Positions 36,903-46,808 are shown, numbered from the stretch's first letter. The stretch: DNA of 64,000 nt from Rhizophagus prolifer (GCA_019425655.1 NQWY01033937.1:1-64000); one strand, 5' to 3'. Notes: generated by a model not told the origin, from the letters alone. Program-made: numbers and translations.

Positions 36903-37913
36903 ATGAGTCGCGATACGATTAGCATCCACTTCGTGAATGCGGCTTTGACAGGCGTAAAACGCCTTGGCATGGATGTCGAGACGTTACTTTCACATGTGGG
37001 TATCGAAGCGGAACTATTACGTCAACCTAAAGCTCGAATCTCACCAGAACAATATACCCGTTTTATAAAAATGCTATGGATGGTCACCCAAGACGAACAC
37101 GTCGGATTTGATGTACAGCCGCGTCGTTTGGGCACTTTTGCCATTATGTGTCAGTTGATTATTCATGCAAAAACTTTGGGACAAGCCCTCGAACTTTCAT
37201 CTCAATTTTACAAGTTATTTGGTGATGAATGGTCAGTAACACTAGAGCGTGACAAACATGAAGCACGTCTAGTTCCCCTCATTCCAAAAACATTAGATCC
37301 AGATCATTTCATTACTGAAAGTATGCTCATGATTTGGCATGGTTTAGCATCGTGGCTTATTGAACGTCGTTTACCTTTAGAGCGTGTTCATTTTAGCTAT
37401 CCACGTCCTGCTCATGCAGATGAATATGATGCGTTATTTTTTGCACCAGTCATGCAGTTTGATGCACCTCGCACCGAAATAACTTTTGCAGCTGATTATC
37501 TTGACTTACCAATCCGCCAAGATGAAAAAACGCTTGAAGAGTTCCTAAAAGCAGCGCCTGCTCAGCTTTTAGTAAAATTCAAAAACACCAACTCATTGAC
37601 TTCTCGTATTCGTGACGTACTTAAGAGTCAAATTGGTGAAGAAATGCCAACGCTTAATGACGTTGCATCAATGCTGTATTTATCTCCGCAAACTTTACGT
37701 CGCCGCTTGGCTGCTGAAGGTAAAAGCTATCAAGGCGTAAAAGATGCTCTACGTCGAGATGCTGCGATTCACTTGTTGCTCAACCCGGAATTAACACTTG
37801 AAGATGTTGCTCAACAGGTAGGCTTTAGTGAAACTAGTACCTTCCACCGTGCATTTAAAAAGTGGACTGGTGTAACTCCTGGCTTATATCGCCAGCTACA
37901 CGGTTACCACTAA
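36903..37913 (+). CDS. AraC-family transcriptional regulator (AraC_binding_2/OruR-like)
   Basis: 336 residues from the ATG at 36903, with AAGGA upstream. The open frame extends 49 codons further up but lacks a credible start. The N-terminal ligand domain (about 1-210) is of the type found in regulators of lipid and amino-acid catabolism. The C-terminal double helix-turn-helix (about 235-330) ends with the AraC signature DVAQQVGFSETSTFHRAFKKW (core GFSETSTFHRAFKKW). It lies just upstream of the thiolase and beta-oxidation genes and may control them. That is inference from position. Confidence 0.88.
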   Translation: MSRDTISIHFVNAALTGVKRLGMDVETLLSHVGIEAELLRQPKARISPEQYTRFIKMLWMVTQDEHVGFDVQPRRLGTFAIMCQLIIHAKTLGQALELSSQFYKLFGDEWSVTLERDKHEARLVPLIPKTLDPDHFITESMLMIWHGLASWLIERRLPLERVHFSYPRPAHADEYDALFFAPVMQFDAPRTEITFAADYLDLPIRQDEKTLEEFLKAAPAQLLVKFKNTNSLTSRIRDVLKSQIGEEMPTLNDVASMLYLSPQTLRRRLAAEGKSYQGVKDALRRDAAIHLLLNPELTLEDVAQQVGFSETSTFHRAFKKWTGVTPGLYRQLHGYH

Positions 37914-37940
37914 TACTTAAATCTCTTTAGTTTCACATTT

Positions 37941-37966
37941 AGCCCAAGTTCAACTTGGGCTTTTTT
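37941..37966 (+). terminator. Terminator of the AraC-type regulator gene
   Basis: AGCCCAAGTT / AACTTGGGCT stem and six Ts. Confidence 0.82.
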
Positions 37967-37989
37967 GTATCTCTATTGGCAAAAATCAT

Positions 37990-38002
37990 CACCTGACTGG
38001 TG
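37990..38002. promoter_or_regulatory. Candidate operator before the beta-oxidation operon
   Basis: CACC TGACT GGTG is a short palindrome 82 bases before the thiolase start. The heptamer ACTGGTG recurs, on the other strand, within CTGGT TTC ACCAG at 54644-54656, just before an acyl-CoA dehydrogenase gene. Confidence 0.3.
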
Positions 38003-38083
38003 CGCTTATCGTCATTGCACTCGCAATTAAAACCAGTACACTCAAAACACAAATAAATTTTAAGCAATAAAAAAGGAACTGTT

Positions 38084-39289
38084 ATGAGCGAGGCTTATAT
38101 TATTGATGCCATTCGCACACCACGCGGAAAAGGAAAAAAAGACGGCTCTCTTTATGAAGTAAAACCAATCACATTACTCACCACCTTATTAAATGAATTA
38201 CAGCAACGCTATCAGCTTGATACATCTAAAGTGGACGACATTGTTCTGGGATGCGTAACACCAATTGGCGATCAAGGTGGTGATATTGCCAAAACCGCAG
38301 CAATTGCAGCAGGTTGGAATGATGAGGTCGCTGGAGTTCAAATCAATCGTTTTTGTGCTTCAGGTTTAGAAGCAGTCAATATGGCAGCAATGAAAGTTCG
38401 TTCAGGTTGGGAAGATTTAGTGGTTGCTGGTGGCGTTGAATCAATGTCACGCATTCCAATGGGTTCTGATGGTGGACCGTGGGCTTTAGACCCAGAAACA
38501 AATCTTAAGTCATCATTTGTTCCACAAGGTATTGGGGCCGACCTTATTGCAACTTTAGATGGCTATACCCGTGAAGATGTCGATAACTTTGCAGTGAGGT
38601 CACAACAAAAAGCAGCAGCAGCTCAAGCAAATGGTTATTTTGACCAATCAGTTGTGCCAGTCAAAGATCATTCAGGTGTGGTGATTTTAGAGAAAGATGA
38701 ATTCATCAAAGGCAATACCACACTAGAAGGTCTTGCAAAGCTCAACCCAAGTTTTGAAATGATGGGGCAAATGGGCTTTGATGCAGTCGCTTTACAAAAA
38801 TATCCAGAAGCACAAAAAATCAATCATGTTCATCACGCCGGTAATTCATCAGGTATTGTCGATGGAGCAGCTGTCGTTTTATTAGCTTCAGAAAAAGCTG
38901 TAAAAGAACAAAATTTAAAACCACGCGCTAAAGTTTTGGCGACTGCATTAGTTGGTACTGACCCAACAATTATGCTGACTGGCCCTGCGCCAGCCGCACG
39001 TAAAGCCTTGGAAAAAGCTGGTCTAACAATTGATGATATTGATCTATTTGAAGTCAACGAAGCATTCGCGGCTGTTGTTATGCGTTTTATAAATGAACTT
39101 AATGTACCTGCTGAAAAAGTAAACGTAAATGGTGGTGCGATTGCTTTAGGCCATCCTTTAGGCGCAACAGGTGCCATGATTTTGGGCACACTACTTGATG
39201 AGCTTGAACGACAAGATAAAAAGCGTGGTCTAGCGACGCTCTGTGTTGGCGGTGGTATGGGTATTGCCACCATTATTGAACGCATATAA
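38084..39289 (+). CDS. Acetyl-CoA C-acyltransferase (beta-oxidation thiolase)
   Basis: 401 residues. Thiolase nucleophile C91 ([12 protein letters not shown]), histidine in [16 protein letters not shown] and C-terminal cysteine in [10 protein letters not shown]. It performs the last step of fatty-acid beta-oxidation, releasing acetyl-CoA. It is followed after 18 bases by the multifunctional hydratase/dehydrogenase, so the two form the trifunctional complex. Gene order is thiolase first, the reverse of E. coli fadBA. Confidence 0.93.
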   Translation: MSEAYIIDAIRTPRGKGKKDGSLYEVKPITLLTTLLNELQQRYQLDTSKVDDIVLGCVTPIGDQGGDIAKTAAIAAGWNDEVAGVQINRFCASGLEAVNMAAMKVRSGWEDLVVAGGVESMSRIPMGSDGGPWALDPETNLKSSFVPQGIGADLIATLDGYTREDVDNFAVRSQQKAAAAQANGYFDQSVVPVKDHSGVVILEKDEFIKGNTTLEGLAKLNPSFEMMGQMGFDAVALQKYPEAQKINHVHHAGNSSGIVDGAAVVLLASEKAVKEQNLKPRAKVLATALVGTDPTIMLTGPAPAARKALEKAGLTIDDIDLFEVNEAFAAVVMRFINELNVPAEKVNVNGGAIALGHPLGATGAMILGTLLDELERQDKKRGLATLCVGGGMGIATIIERI

Positions 39290-39307
39290 AAATTAGGGAT
39301 ATAAAAA

Positions 39308-41443
39308 ATGAGTGCAATTCAATACGAAAAAAATGCCGACAATATTGTCATTTTAACGCTTGATTCAACAGGTCAATCTGCGAACACCATGAATGCAGAG
39401 TTTCGTGACTCGCTCGATGAAGTCACTCAGAAACTTAAAGCAGAAACAGAACTTTCAGGTGTTATTTTCCGCTCAGCTAAGAAAACTTTCTTTGCAGGCG
39501 GTGACCTAGATGAGCTAATTCAAGTTCAACCTAAACATGCGACTGACTTTTTTAATATGGTTGAAAAGCTAAAAGGTCATTTACGCACAATTGAAACGCT
39601 TGGTATTCCAGTTGTTGCAGCATTAAATGGCACAGCACTGGGCGGTGGATGGGAAATTGCATTAAGTTGCCATCACCGTATTGCAATCAATGACCCGAAA
39701 AGCAAATTTGGCCTACCAGAAGTTACTTTAGGCTTATTACCAGGCGGCGGTGGAATTGTACGTATGGTACGTCTGCTTGGCCTTCAAAATGCGTTCCCAT
39801 TTTTAATGGAAGGCAAACAGTTCGGTGTCGATAAAGCCAAATCTTTAGGTCTAATTCATGACACAGCTGAAAATGAACAAGAGCTTTTAGATAAAGCAAT
39901 TGCTTGGATAAAGGCAAATCCGAAATCTCAGCAACCTTTTGATGTGAAAGGCTACAAAATCCCAGGTGGTGATCCAAAAACTCCAGCAGTTGCACAAGTT
40001 CTTGCCATTGCACCAGCCATGTTAAGAGACAAGACCAAAGGTTGCTACCCTGCTCCTGAAGCGATTATGGCTGCCGCAGTTGAAGGCGCTCAAGTCGATG
40101 TAGATACTGCACTGCGTATCGAGTCTCGCTACTTTACTCAGCTTACAACAGGCCAAATTTCTAAAAATATGATCGGCACTTTCTGGCATGGTTTAAATGC
40201 AATTAAGTCTGGTGCAAGCCGCCCTGCTGACGTTGCAAAATGGCAAGCCACTAAAGTTGGTGTGTTGGGTGCGGGCATGATGGGTGCGGGCATTGCCTAT
40301 TCAACCGCGATTAAAGGCATTCCTGTTATCCTTAAAGATGTATCTGTTGAAAATGCTGAGAAAGGCAAAGCTTACTCACAAAAACTCTTAGATAAACGTG
40401 TTTCACAAGGCCGTATGACCGCAGAAAAACGCGATCAGGTTTTATCGCTCATTACGGCTACAGCGTCAGCTCAAGACCTTCAAGGCTGTGACTTAATTAT
40501 TGAAGCGGTATTTGAAAATCAAGAACTTAAAGCCAAAGTCACTCAAGAAGCTGAACAATATTTAGCATCTAATGGCGTAATGGCATCGAATACATCGACC
40601 CTGCCAATCACAGGTTTAGCTCAAGCAAGTAAAGATGATAAAGCGTTTATTGGTCTGCATTTCTTTAGCCCTGTCGACAAAATGCAGTTGGTTGAAATTA
40701 TCAAAGGTAAAAATACCTCCGCAGAGACACTTGCTAAAGCCTACGATTTCGTACAGCAAATTGGAAAAACACCCATTGTTGTCAATGATAGCCGTGGCTT
40801 CTTTACCAGTCGTGTGTTTGGTACTTTCATTCAAGAAGGTATGCGCTTGCTTGCCGAAGGCGTCCACCCAGCACGTATTGAAATGGCAGCACTGAAAGCT
40901 GGCATGCCTGTGGGACCACTTGCGATTCAAGATGAAGTGTCTTTAACTTTAACCGAGCATGTTGCTAGCGAAGCACGTAAAGCTTTACAAGCCGAAGGCA
41001 AAGAGCTACCGAAAACACCAGTAGATGAAGTGATTCATACCATGATTCATGAATTAAACCGTAAAGGTAAAGCTGCTGGCGCAGGTTTCTATGACTATCC
41101 TGAAAATGGTAAAAAACACCTATGGGAAGGCTTAAACCGCTGGCAGAAAGATCACGATATTTCCGAGCAAGATATGATTGATCGTATTTTGTTTGTACAA
41201 GCCTTAGATACCTTACGTTGTTACGAAGAAGGTGTATTGGAATCGGTTATTGATGCCAATGTCGGTTCTATTTTTGGAATTGGTTATGCCCCTTGGACTG
41301 GTGGAGCGATTCAATTCCTCAATCAATATGGTATTGAGAAAGCAGAAAAACGCGCCGAAGAGTTAGCTACCAAATATGGTGAGAGATTCACACCACCAGC
41401 ATTACTAAAAACCAAAGCTGAGAAGAAGCAAAATATTCAATAA
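39308..41443 (+). CDS. Bifunctional enoyl-CoA hydratase / 3-hydroxyacyl-CoA dehydrogenase (FadB/FadJ-type)
   Basis: 711 residues. An N-terminal crotonase domain (about 1-190) has the oxyanion segments FFAGGDLDEL and ALNGTALGGGWEIALSCH (core GTALGGGWEIAL). The glutamates lie near LPEVTLGLLPGGGG. An NAD-binding domain begins at about residue 317 with VGVLGAGMMGAGIAYSTA, followed by the dehydrogenase region LHFFSPVDKMQLVEII and the C-terminal dimer domains. It hydrates enoyl-CoA and oxidises 3-hydroxyacyl-CoA. Partner of the preceding thiolase. Length is close to E. coli FadJ (714). Confidence 0.94.
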   Translation: MSAIQYEKNADNIVILTLDSTGQSANTMNAEFRDSLDEVTQKLKAETELSGVIFRSAKKTFFAGGDLDELIQVQPKHATDFFNMVEKLKGHLRTIETLGIPVVAALNGTALGGGWEIALSCHHRIAINDPKSKFGLPEVTLGLLPGGGGIVRMVRLLGLQNAFPFLMEGKQFGVDKAKSLGLIHDTAENEQELLDKAIAWIKANPKSQQPFDVKGYKIPGGDPKTPAVAQVLAIAPAMLRDKTKGCYPAPEAIMAAAVEGAQVDVDTALRIESRYFTQLTTGQISKNMIGTFWHGLNAIKSGASRPADVAKWQATKVGVLGAGMMGAGIAYSTAIKGIPVILKDVSVENAEKGKAYSQKLLDKRVSQGRMTAEKRDQVLSLITATASAQDLQGCDLIIEAVFENQELKAKVTQEAEQYLASNGVMASNTSTLPITGLAQASKDDKAFIGLHFFSPVDKMQLVEIIKGKNTSAETLAKAYDFVQQIGKTPIVVNDSRGFFTSRVFGTFIQEGMRLLAEGVHPARIEMAALKAGMPVGPLAIQDEVSLTLTEHVASEARKALQAEGKELPKTPVDEVIHTMIHELNRKGKAAGAGFYDYPENGKKHLWEGLNRWQKDHDISEQDMIDRILFVQALDTLRCYEEGVLESVIDANVGSIFGIGYAPWTGGAIQFLNQYGIEKAEKRAEELATKYGERFTPPALLKTKAEKKQNIQ

Positions 41444-41481
41444 CTTAGACGTAATGAATATTTAAAAACTGCATAAACCTT

Positions 41482-41516
41482 ACCCATATAAATATATTTT
41501 ATTTATATGGGTTTTT
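41482..41516 (+). terminator. Terminator of the beta-oxidation operon
   Basis: ACCCATATAAAT / ATTTATATGGGT, a perfect 12-bp stem, then Ts. Confidence 0.82.
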
Positions 41517-41607
41517 CTTTATGTTCTTTAAGATTTCTGCCTACAGCCTAAATATGCTATAAATAGACTTCATTTTTGTGCTTCTACAGCACACTCGAGA
41601 AATCCTT

Positions 41608-41862
41608 ATGTCCGATAAAAATTCTTCCGAATCAGCAGTTTTAGGCTGGAAATTTGTTCTGATCGTTGGTGTTTTAAGTGCGATTTTCCTTGGCTTTTTC
41701 TATTTAGCAATGAGTAATGAACCTGACTATATGCCAGGTGCTCAGCGCAAAGCTCAACAGCACGAAATGCAACAAAAAGCTGAAAAATCGACAGATCAAC
41801 AAAGTCAGCATGACAACATGCATGGAATGGACATGCAAGAACATCAGCATTCACATCAGTAA
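41608..41862 (+). CDS. Small single-pass membrane protein with His/Met-rich tail
   Basis: 84 residues from the ATG at 41608. One membrane helix at about 13-35 (WKFVLIVGVLSAIFLGFFYLA region) is followed by a charged, Gln-rich stretch. The C-terminus is dense in histidine and methionine (NMHGMDMQEHQHSHQ), typical of copper or other soft-metal binding. The tail would face the periplasm if the N-terminus is inside. It lies 15 bases before a patatin gene. Not a recognised family. Metal binding is inferred from composition alone. Confidence 0.65.
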   Translation: MSDKNSSESAVLGWKFVLIVGVLSAIFLGFFYLAMSNEPDYMPGAQRKAQQHEMQQKAEKSTDQQSQHDNMHGMDMQEHQHSHQ

Positions 41863-41877
41863 TCAGATATTTTTCAA

Positions 41878-42738
41878 ATGACAGATTTTTCCCGCAATGC
41901 ACTGGTTGTAGAAGGTGGAGGCATGCGTGGTGCCTTTACCAGTGGTGTACTTGATGCTTTTCTACAACAGCAGTTCAATCCTTTTGACTTATATGTTGGT
42001 GTATCTTCTGGTTCGACCAATGTGGCTAACTACTTAGCAGGTCAACAAGGCCGAACTTTAACATTTTATGTTGACCATTCACTACGTCCTGAATTTATCG
42101 ATTATAAGCGCTTCTTTAAAGGTGGCGATTTACTTGATTTAAAATGGATGTGGGAAATTGGTGAAAAAGAACATCCTCTTGATCAACAGAGCCTTTTTGC
42201 CAAAAATCCAGATTTTTATATGGTGTTGACGCATGCTAAAACAGGTCATGCTGAGTATCTTCGTGCTGGTAAAGATAATTTGCTAAATGCACTGCGTGCT
42301 TCTAGCTCAATTCCAGTTTTAACTCGTCATCCCGTCGATATTATGGGTGAACCCTACTTTGATGGCGGCGTTGCAGATGCTCTACCCGTTCGCTGGACAG
42401 CACAGCAAAGTGGTGTCAAAAAGCTATTAGTTTTACGTACTCGTCCGAAGAACTACTTTAAAGCAAGTAGTCGAGGCGACCAATTCCTTGCGAAATATGC
42501 TTTTAAACACCACTATGGTTTTGCAAGCAGTTTACGAAACCGTTGTGCCCGTTATAATGCTTCGGTAGATTTTGTTCGTGGCAATAATCCAGACCAGCAA
42601 ATTTTAGAAGTATGTCCACCGCCTCTTAAAAATATGGCAGGCCGCTTAACCACAAATCCGAAAAAGCTTCGTTATAGTTACGAAGTTGGTTTAGAGACTG
42701 GCTTACAAGCCATCGAAAACTGGAATGCGATGAAGTAA
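41878..42738 (+). CDS. Patatin-like phospholipase
   Basis: 286 residues, a short bacterial patatin of the YjjU kind. The oxyanion loop is VVEGGGMRGAFTSGVLDA (core GGGMRG). The nucleophile serine lies in GVSSGSTN (GXSXG with the second serine) and the catalytic aspartate in DGGVADALP. It should hydrolyse acyl ester bonds of phospholipids or related lipids in the cytoplasm, as no signal peptide is seen. It lies close behind a small membrane protein gene, perhaps cotranscribed. Confidence 0.92.
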   Translation: MTDFSRNALVVEGGGMRGAFTSGVLDAFLQQQFNPFDLYVGVSSGSTNVANYLAGQQGRTLTFYVDHSLRPEFIDYKRFFKGGDLLDLKWMWEIGEKEHPLDQQSLFAKNPDFYMVLTHAKTGHAEYLRAGKDNLLNALRASSSIPVLTRHPVDIMGEPYFDGGVADALPVRWTAQQSGVKKLLVLRTRPKNYFKASSRGDQFLAKYAFKHHYGFASSLRNRCARYNASVDFVRGNNPDQQILEVCPPPLKNMAGRLTTNPKKLRYSYEVGLETGLQAIENWNAMK

Positions 42739-42767
42739 TTCAAAATTGAGATTTCTACAAAGGAATC

Positions 42768-43187
42768 TCAACTTAACGCTAAAATCATATTGATATGTGG
42801 AATACCACAATCTTGGTAAACTTCACCCTGCACGTTAAAACCTAGAGCCTCATAAAAAGCTGTCACATAAGTTTGCGCGGAAAGCTTTAAATAAGGCAGT
42901 TTCTGGTTACGCGCATAGTCAATAATATGCTGCATTAAAATTTTACCAATACCCTGCTTTCGATAAGACATTAAAACGGCAACACGCCCTACACTATGCT
43001 GTGGCAACAAACGTGCTGTAGCGATAGGCTGCTCTTTGTCATACACCATAAAGTGCACAGCAGTTGCGTCAAAATCATCCCATTCATCTTCAGGCGCAAT
43101 TCCCTGCTCTTGAATAAAGACTTGCTCACGGATATATTTCGCATCTTTCTCAAGCTGCTCCCAATCATCCGCTATAACTTTATACAT
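42768..43187 (-). CDS. GNAT-family N-acetyltransferase (ElaA-like)
   Basis: 139 residues. The acetyl-CoA binding loop is SYRKQGIGKILMQHII (RKQGIG), preceded by GRVAVL. The N-terminal block REQVFIQEQGIAPEDEWDDFD (core VFIQEQG) is typical of the ElaA/YjcF-type GNATs. The substrate is unknown. It starts 12 bases after the stop of the methyltransferase gene, so the two form an operon. Confidence 0.9.
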   Translation of the reverse strand: MYKVIADDWEQLEKDAKYIREQVFIQEQGIAPEDEWDDFDATAVHFMVYDKEQPIATARLLPQHSVGRVAVLMSYRKQGIGKILMQHIIDYARNQKLPYLKLSAQTYVTAFYEALGFNVQGEVYQDCGIPHINMILALS

Positions 43188-43199
43188 TCACTCATCTTC

Positions 43200-44438
43200 C
43201 TAGCATTTGCAGCCAATATTTTCGATCGGCAATTGATCTTGTAATAACAGTTCCAAGGTATGTTTTTTAATCCCGTACATTTCTTTTAATGCTTGGATTT
43301 GAGCCATAATCTTCGCATCAGGTTGTGAAACATTCTTGCGTTTTGTTGCCAAAATCATTTTGTTTTTGCTGGTATGCTCAAGTGATACAAACTCAAAAAC
43401 TTTAGTTTCATAACCATACGCTTTTAAAAGTAACGCACGTAATGTATCGGTCAACATCTCAGCTTGTTGCCCCGCATGAATACCAAACTGTAGCATCGGT
43501 TGTAGAACTTCAGGACTATGTAGTTGTGGACGCAACTCTTTGTGACAGCACGGTGCGCACATAATCATTGAAGCGTTCAAACGAATTCCGGTATGAATGG
43601 CAAAATCAGTCGCGATATCACACGCATGCAAAGCAATCATAACGTCCAGTTTTTCTGGCTGATAACTACGAACATCGCCTTCAAAAAAGTCCAAATGATT
43701 AAAATGCACTTTGTCTGCCACATTCTGGCAGAACTCCACCAAGTTACGGCGCAGCTCTACACCCGTAATTAAAGGAATCTTTTGTTGTTCCTGTAAATAA
43801 TCATACAAAGCAAAAGTTAAATAACCTTTCCCTGAACCAAAATCGACGATGCGTAATTCTTTTTGCTCTGCATCAATTTGTTCATACGCGCTCGCAAAAA
43901 TTTCGATAAATTTATTAATCTGCTTCCATTTTCGAGCCATACTTGGAATGATTTGAGCTTTTTCATCGGTAATACCAAGCTCTTTTAGAAATGCACTACT
44001 CTGCTGTACATAACGCTGTTTCTCACGATCATGCGCTTGTACCGTTGGAGACATATTCGTACTTTGTTTTTTCCCAATGTTAAGCATGGCTTTTTTCTTA
44101 TTTTTTTTAAGCTGAATTTCTTGCAGAGTTGAAAATAAATTTGCTTGTTTACATTGCACAATCAACGTTGCGATCTGTTCTAAACCCTCTTCAAAGGTAT
44201 AGTTTTTAGTCACATCTTGAGTACTATGGTGATATAAAGCTGAAAGCTGCTTTTGCCCATTTAACTCTACAATACGAAAAGTGATTTTTTCTAGTTGTGC
44301 CAACTCTCCTTTATATTGACTCAAAATCAAACGCTCAAAACTCTGCTCATCAAGCATTTGTTTGATTTCATGAAAGAATTGCTGTTCTTGCTCAAAGGAG
44401 AAAACCGACACAGATATACCTAAAGAATGGTGACTCAT
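43200..44438 (-). CDS. Class I SAM-dependent methyltransferase (GSTCD/Methyltransf_32-like)
   Basis: 412 residues. An N-terminal helical extension (about 1-150) includes a Lys-rich patch (QLKKNKKKAMLN). The Rossmann methyltransferase core follows, with motif I IVDFGSGKGYLTFALYDYL (core DFGSGKGY), an acidic motif II near ITGVELR and ALHACDIATD. The APCCHKEL segment (cysteine-cysteine-histidine) is typical of this branch, and the protein ends in CKC. The branch is thought to act on RNA or protein, but the target is not known. Operon with the GNAT gene. Confidence 0.82.
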   Translation of the reverse strand: MSHHSLGISVSVFSFEQEQQFFHEIKQMLDEQSFERLILSQYKGELAQLEKITFRIVELNGQKQLSALYHHSTQDVTKNYTFEEGLEQIATLIVQCKQANLFSTLQEIQLKKNKKKAMLNIGKKQSTNMSPTVQAHDREKQRYVQQSSAFLKELGITDEKAQIIPSMARKWKQINKFIEIFASAYEQIDAEQKELRIVDFGSGKGYLTFALYDYLQEQQKIPLITGVELRRNLVEFCQNVADKVHFNHLDFFEGDVRSYQPEKLDVMIALHACDIATDFAIHTGIRLNASMIMCAPCCHKELRPQLHSPEVLQPMLQFGIHAGQQAEMLTDTLRALLLKAYGYETKVFEFVSLEHTSKNKMILATKRKNVSQPDAKIMAQIQALKEMYGIKKHTLELLLQDQLPIENIGCKC

Positions 44439-44538
44439 ATAAACTGAAAGTTTAAAGGGTATAGGATTAAAAATAAAATAACTTTACGACTGTTTTGTAT
44501 TTCTATACATTTGTATTTTTAATCAAAAAAATAAACTT

Positions 44539-45180
44539 ATGAGTAAATCGGTGTTAGAAACTTACGACCCCAAAGAAGAACTTTTTAATGCCTATAGCCA
44601 TGGTGCTGGCGTTATTATGGCCGTGGTTGCCGCTATCCTTTTAATTATAAAAGGATCTTATCTTCCAACTGCTCAGTGGGTAGGTTTGTGGATATACGCT
44701 TTTAGCCTAATTCTCGTTTTTACCAGTTCGACTCTTTATCACTTTGCGCAAACCCAAAACTTACGTTATTGGTATAAAAAACTCGATCACACTGCTATTT
44801 ATTACTTAATTGCAGGAACATATACCCCGTTTTTAAGTATTGCGATACCTACATCCAAAGCACATATATTACTTATCGCACTTTGGGCCATTGCTGCAAT
44901 TGGTACACTTTTCAAGTTAGTTTTCATTCACCGTTTTCAGAAAATCTCATTACTTGCTTATGTTCTAATGGGATGGCTTGCAGTTTTTGTAATGGATGAT
45001 ATGCGTACTTATTTAAGTAAAGATGCTTTGATGTTCTTAATTACTGGGGGCTTAGCTTACACTGTTGGAGCATTGTTTTACGCATTAAAAAAGGTAAGAT
45101 ATACCCATGCAATCTGGCATATTTTTGTGCTTTTAGGTGCAGGAGCACACTTTCTTGCAATCTATTGGTACGTTATTTAG
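44539..45180 (+). CDS. Hemolysin III / PAQR-family membrane protein
   Basis: 213 residues with seven hydrophobic helices. The PAQR signature residues are present. They are the early glutamate/asparagine block EELFNAYSHGAG, the STLYHFAQ segment with serine and histidine, KLDHTAIYYLIAGTYTP and the final HAIWHIFVLLGAGAHF. Three histidines likely bind zinc, as in related receptors. Despite the name, bacterial members are mostly linked to membrane homeostasis rather than lysis. Single gene. Confidence 0.92.
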   Translation: MSKSVLETYDPKEELFNAYSHGAGVIMAVVAAILLIIKGSYLPTAQWVGLWIYAFSLILVFTSSTLYHFAQTQNLRYWYKKLDHTAIYYLIAGTYTPFLSIAIPTSKAHILLIALWAIAAIGTLFKLVFIHRFQKISLLAYVLMGWLAVFVMDDMRTYLSKDALMFLITGGLAYTVGALFYALKKVRYTHAIWHIFVLLGAGAHFLAIYWYVI

Positions 45181-45312
45181 TCCATTTTTCACTCATATTC
45201 AGTGATCCTGAAAGAGTCATGGATGATGTTCTTTCACGCTATTCTTTAAGAAATTATCTTTTAAAAAAGGATAGCAAACTAAAAATAAATTTTAATTGAT
45301 ATAAGGACTTAT

Positions 45313-46623
45313 ATGGAGTCAACCTCTGCGACTGCTGCTCCTGTAGTAGCCACTAATTCAAAAGCACGAGTTTTATTTGCAAGCTTAGTCGGTACAACCA
45401 TTGAGTTCTTCGACTTTTATATCTATGCAACTGCTGCCGTGATTATCTTTCCACACCTGTTTTTCCCTGCTAGCAGTGGCAGTGCCGCAGTCTTACAGTC
45501 TCTGGCAACCTTTGCGATTGCCTTTATTGCTCGTCCTATTGGTGCAGCCTTATTTGGCCACTTAGGGGATCGTATTGGCCGTAAAGCAACACTAGTGGCA
45601 GCTTTGCTGACCATGGGTATATCAACCGTATGTATTGGCCTACTTCCAACTTATGCACAAATCGGTATTGTGGCTCCCTTACTACTAGCGGCTTGCCGTC
45701 TAGGACAAGGTTTAGGTCTAGGAGGTGAATGGAGTGGTGCTGTACTACTTGCAACTGAAAATGCACCAGAAGGTAAGCGTGCATGGTATGGCATGTTCCC
45801 ACAGCTTGGCGCCCCTATTGGTTTTATTTTAGCAACGGGATCATTCTTACTTTTAAGTGCGGCTATTCCTGAACAGGCATTTATGCAATGGGGCTGGCGT
45901 ATTCCATTTATTGCGAGTGCAATTTTGGTCATTGTTGGTTTATATATACGTTTAAAACTCCATGAAACTCCAGCTTTCCAGAAAGTTTTAGATAAACAAA
46001 AAGAAGTTAATATTCCATTTAAAGAAGTCGTTACCAAACATACGGGTAAGCTTATTCTCGGCACGATTGCAGCGATCTGTACTTTCGTTGTGTTTTATCT
46101 CACTACAGTGTTCGCGCTTAACTGGGGAACGACGAAACTGGGGTATGCACGTGGTGAGTTTTTAGAACTTCAACTTTTTGCGACACTTTGTTTTGCAGCA
46201 TTCATTCCTTTATCTGCTATTTTTGCAGAAAAATTTGGACGTAAAGCCACTTCAGTTGGCGTATGTATCGCTGCTGCGATCTTCGGATTATTCTTCTCTA
46301 GCATGTTAGAGTCTGGAAATACTCTTATCGTTTTTCTTTTCTTGTGTACTGGGTTATCAATTATGGGTTTAACCTATGGCCCAATTGGTACAGTTCTTTC
46401 TGAGATTTTCCCAATTTCAGTTCGTTATACAGGTTCAGCATTAACCTTTAACTTAGCTGGTATTTTTGGCGCATCGTTTGCTCCACTGATTGCCACAAAA
46501 CTTGCTGAAACTTACGGTTTATATGCTGTAGGTTATTATCTGACAGCAGCATCACTTTTATCATTGGTCGCGTTCTTATTAATACGTGAAACAAAAAATG
46601 ACGATGTAAATAATCAGATTTAA
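45313..46623 (+). CDS. MFS transporter of the metabolite:H+ symporter (MHS) family
   Basis: 436 residues and twelve membrane helices. The early GTTIEFFDFYIYATAA block and the loop 2-3 motif GHLGDRIGRKATL, with RLGQGLGLGGEWSGA later, place it with MHS carriers. These import shikimate, proline/betaine, citrate or similar acids. The substrate is not readable from sequence. Single gene with its own terminator. Confidence 0.93.
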   Translation: MESTSATAAPVVATNSKARVLFASLVGTTIEFFDFYIYATAAVIIFPHLFFPASSGSAAVLQSLATFAIAFIARPIGAALFGHLGDRIGRKATLVAALLTMGISTVCIGLLPTYAQIGIVAPLLLAACRLGQGLGLGGEWSGAVLLATENAPEGKRAWYGMFPQLGAPIGFILATGSFLLLSAAIPEQAFMQWGWRIPFIASAILVIVGLYIRLKLHETPAFQKVLDKQKEVNIPFKEVVTKHTGKLILGTIAAICTFVVFYLTTVFALNWGTTKLGYARGEFLELQLFATLCFAAFIPLSAIFAEKFGRKATSVGVCIAAAIFGLFFSSMLESGNTLIVFLFLCTGLSIMGLTYGPIGTVLSEIFPISVRYTGSALTFNLAGIFGASFAPLIATKLAETYGLYAVGYYLTAASLLSLVAFLLIRETKNDDVNNQI

Positions 46624-46644
46624 ATATTTTCAAACACCCTAATA

Positions 46645-46678
46645 TAAAAAAGCCGGTTCAAAATTGACCGGCTTTTTT
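46645..46678 (+). terminator. Terminator of the MFS transporter gene
   Basis: AGCCGGT / ACCGGCT stem with a 9-base loop, A-run before and T-run after. Confidence 0.85.
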
Positions 46679-46689
46679 ATATATGAAAA

Positions 46690-46770
46690 TTAATTCATTG
46701 ATGCAGGGTTTGCTGGCGCAACACCGTTTGTCGCCGCTGGAGCAGTTACATTATTTGCGTCATATTCATT
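46690..46770 (-). pseudogene. 3' remnant of a minus-strand gene
   Basis: Read on the minus strand this stretch encodes a low-complexity tail, EYDANNVTAPAATNG then VAPANPASMN and TAA, with an in-frame stop just upstream. The Ala-Pro-Asn-Thr composition looks coding rather than random for such an AT-rich genome. It has no start of its own. It may be the lost tail of the truncated lipoprotein gene at 47465-47850, on the same strand beyond the peroxiredoxin gene. Confidence 0.4.
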
Positions 46771-46808
46771 TCAACACATAACAAATTTTAAGCAACTGAG
46801 GAAAGATC

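Noticed and set aside
44539-45180. Hemolysin III as a pore-forming toxin
   Set aside because: The PAQR fold and conserved zinc-type histidines fit a membrane homeostasis protein. The toxin name is historical.
45207-45236. TGAAAGA / TCTTTCA hairpin after the PAQR gene as a terminator
   Set aside because: The loop is long, the stem is AT-rich and there is no T-run directly after it, so support is too weak.
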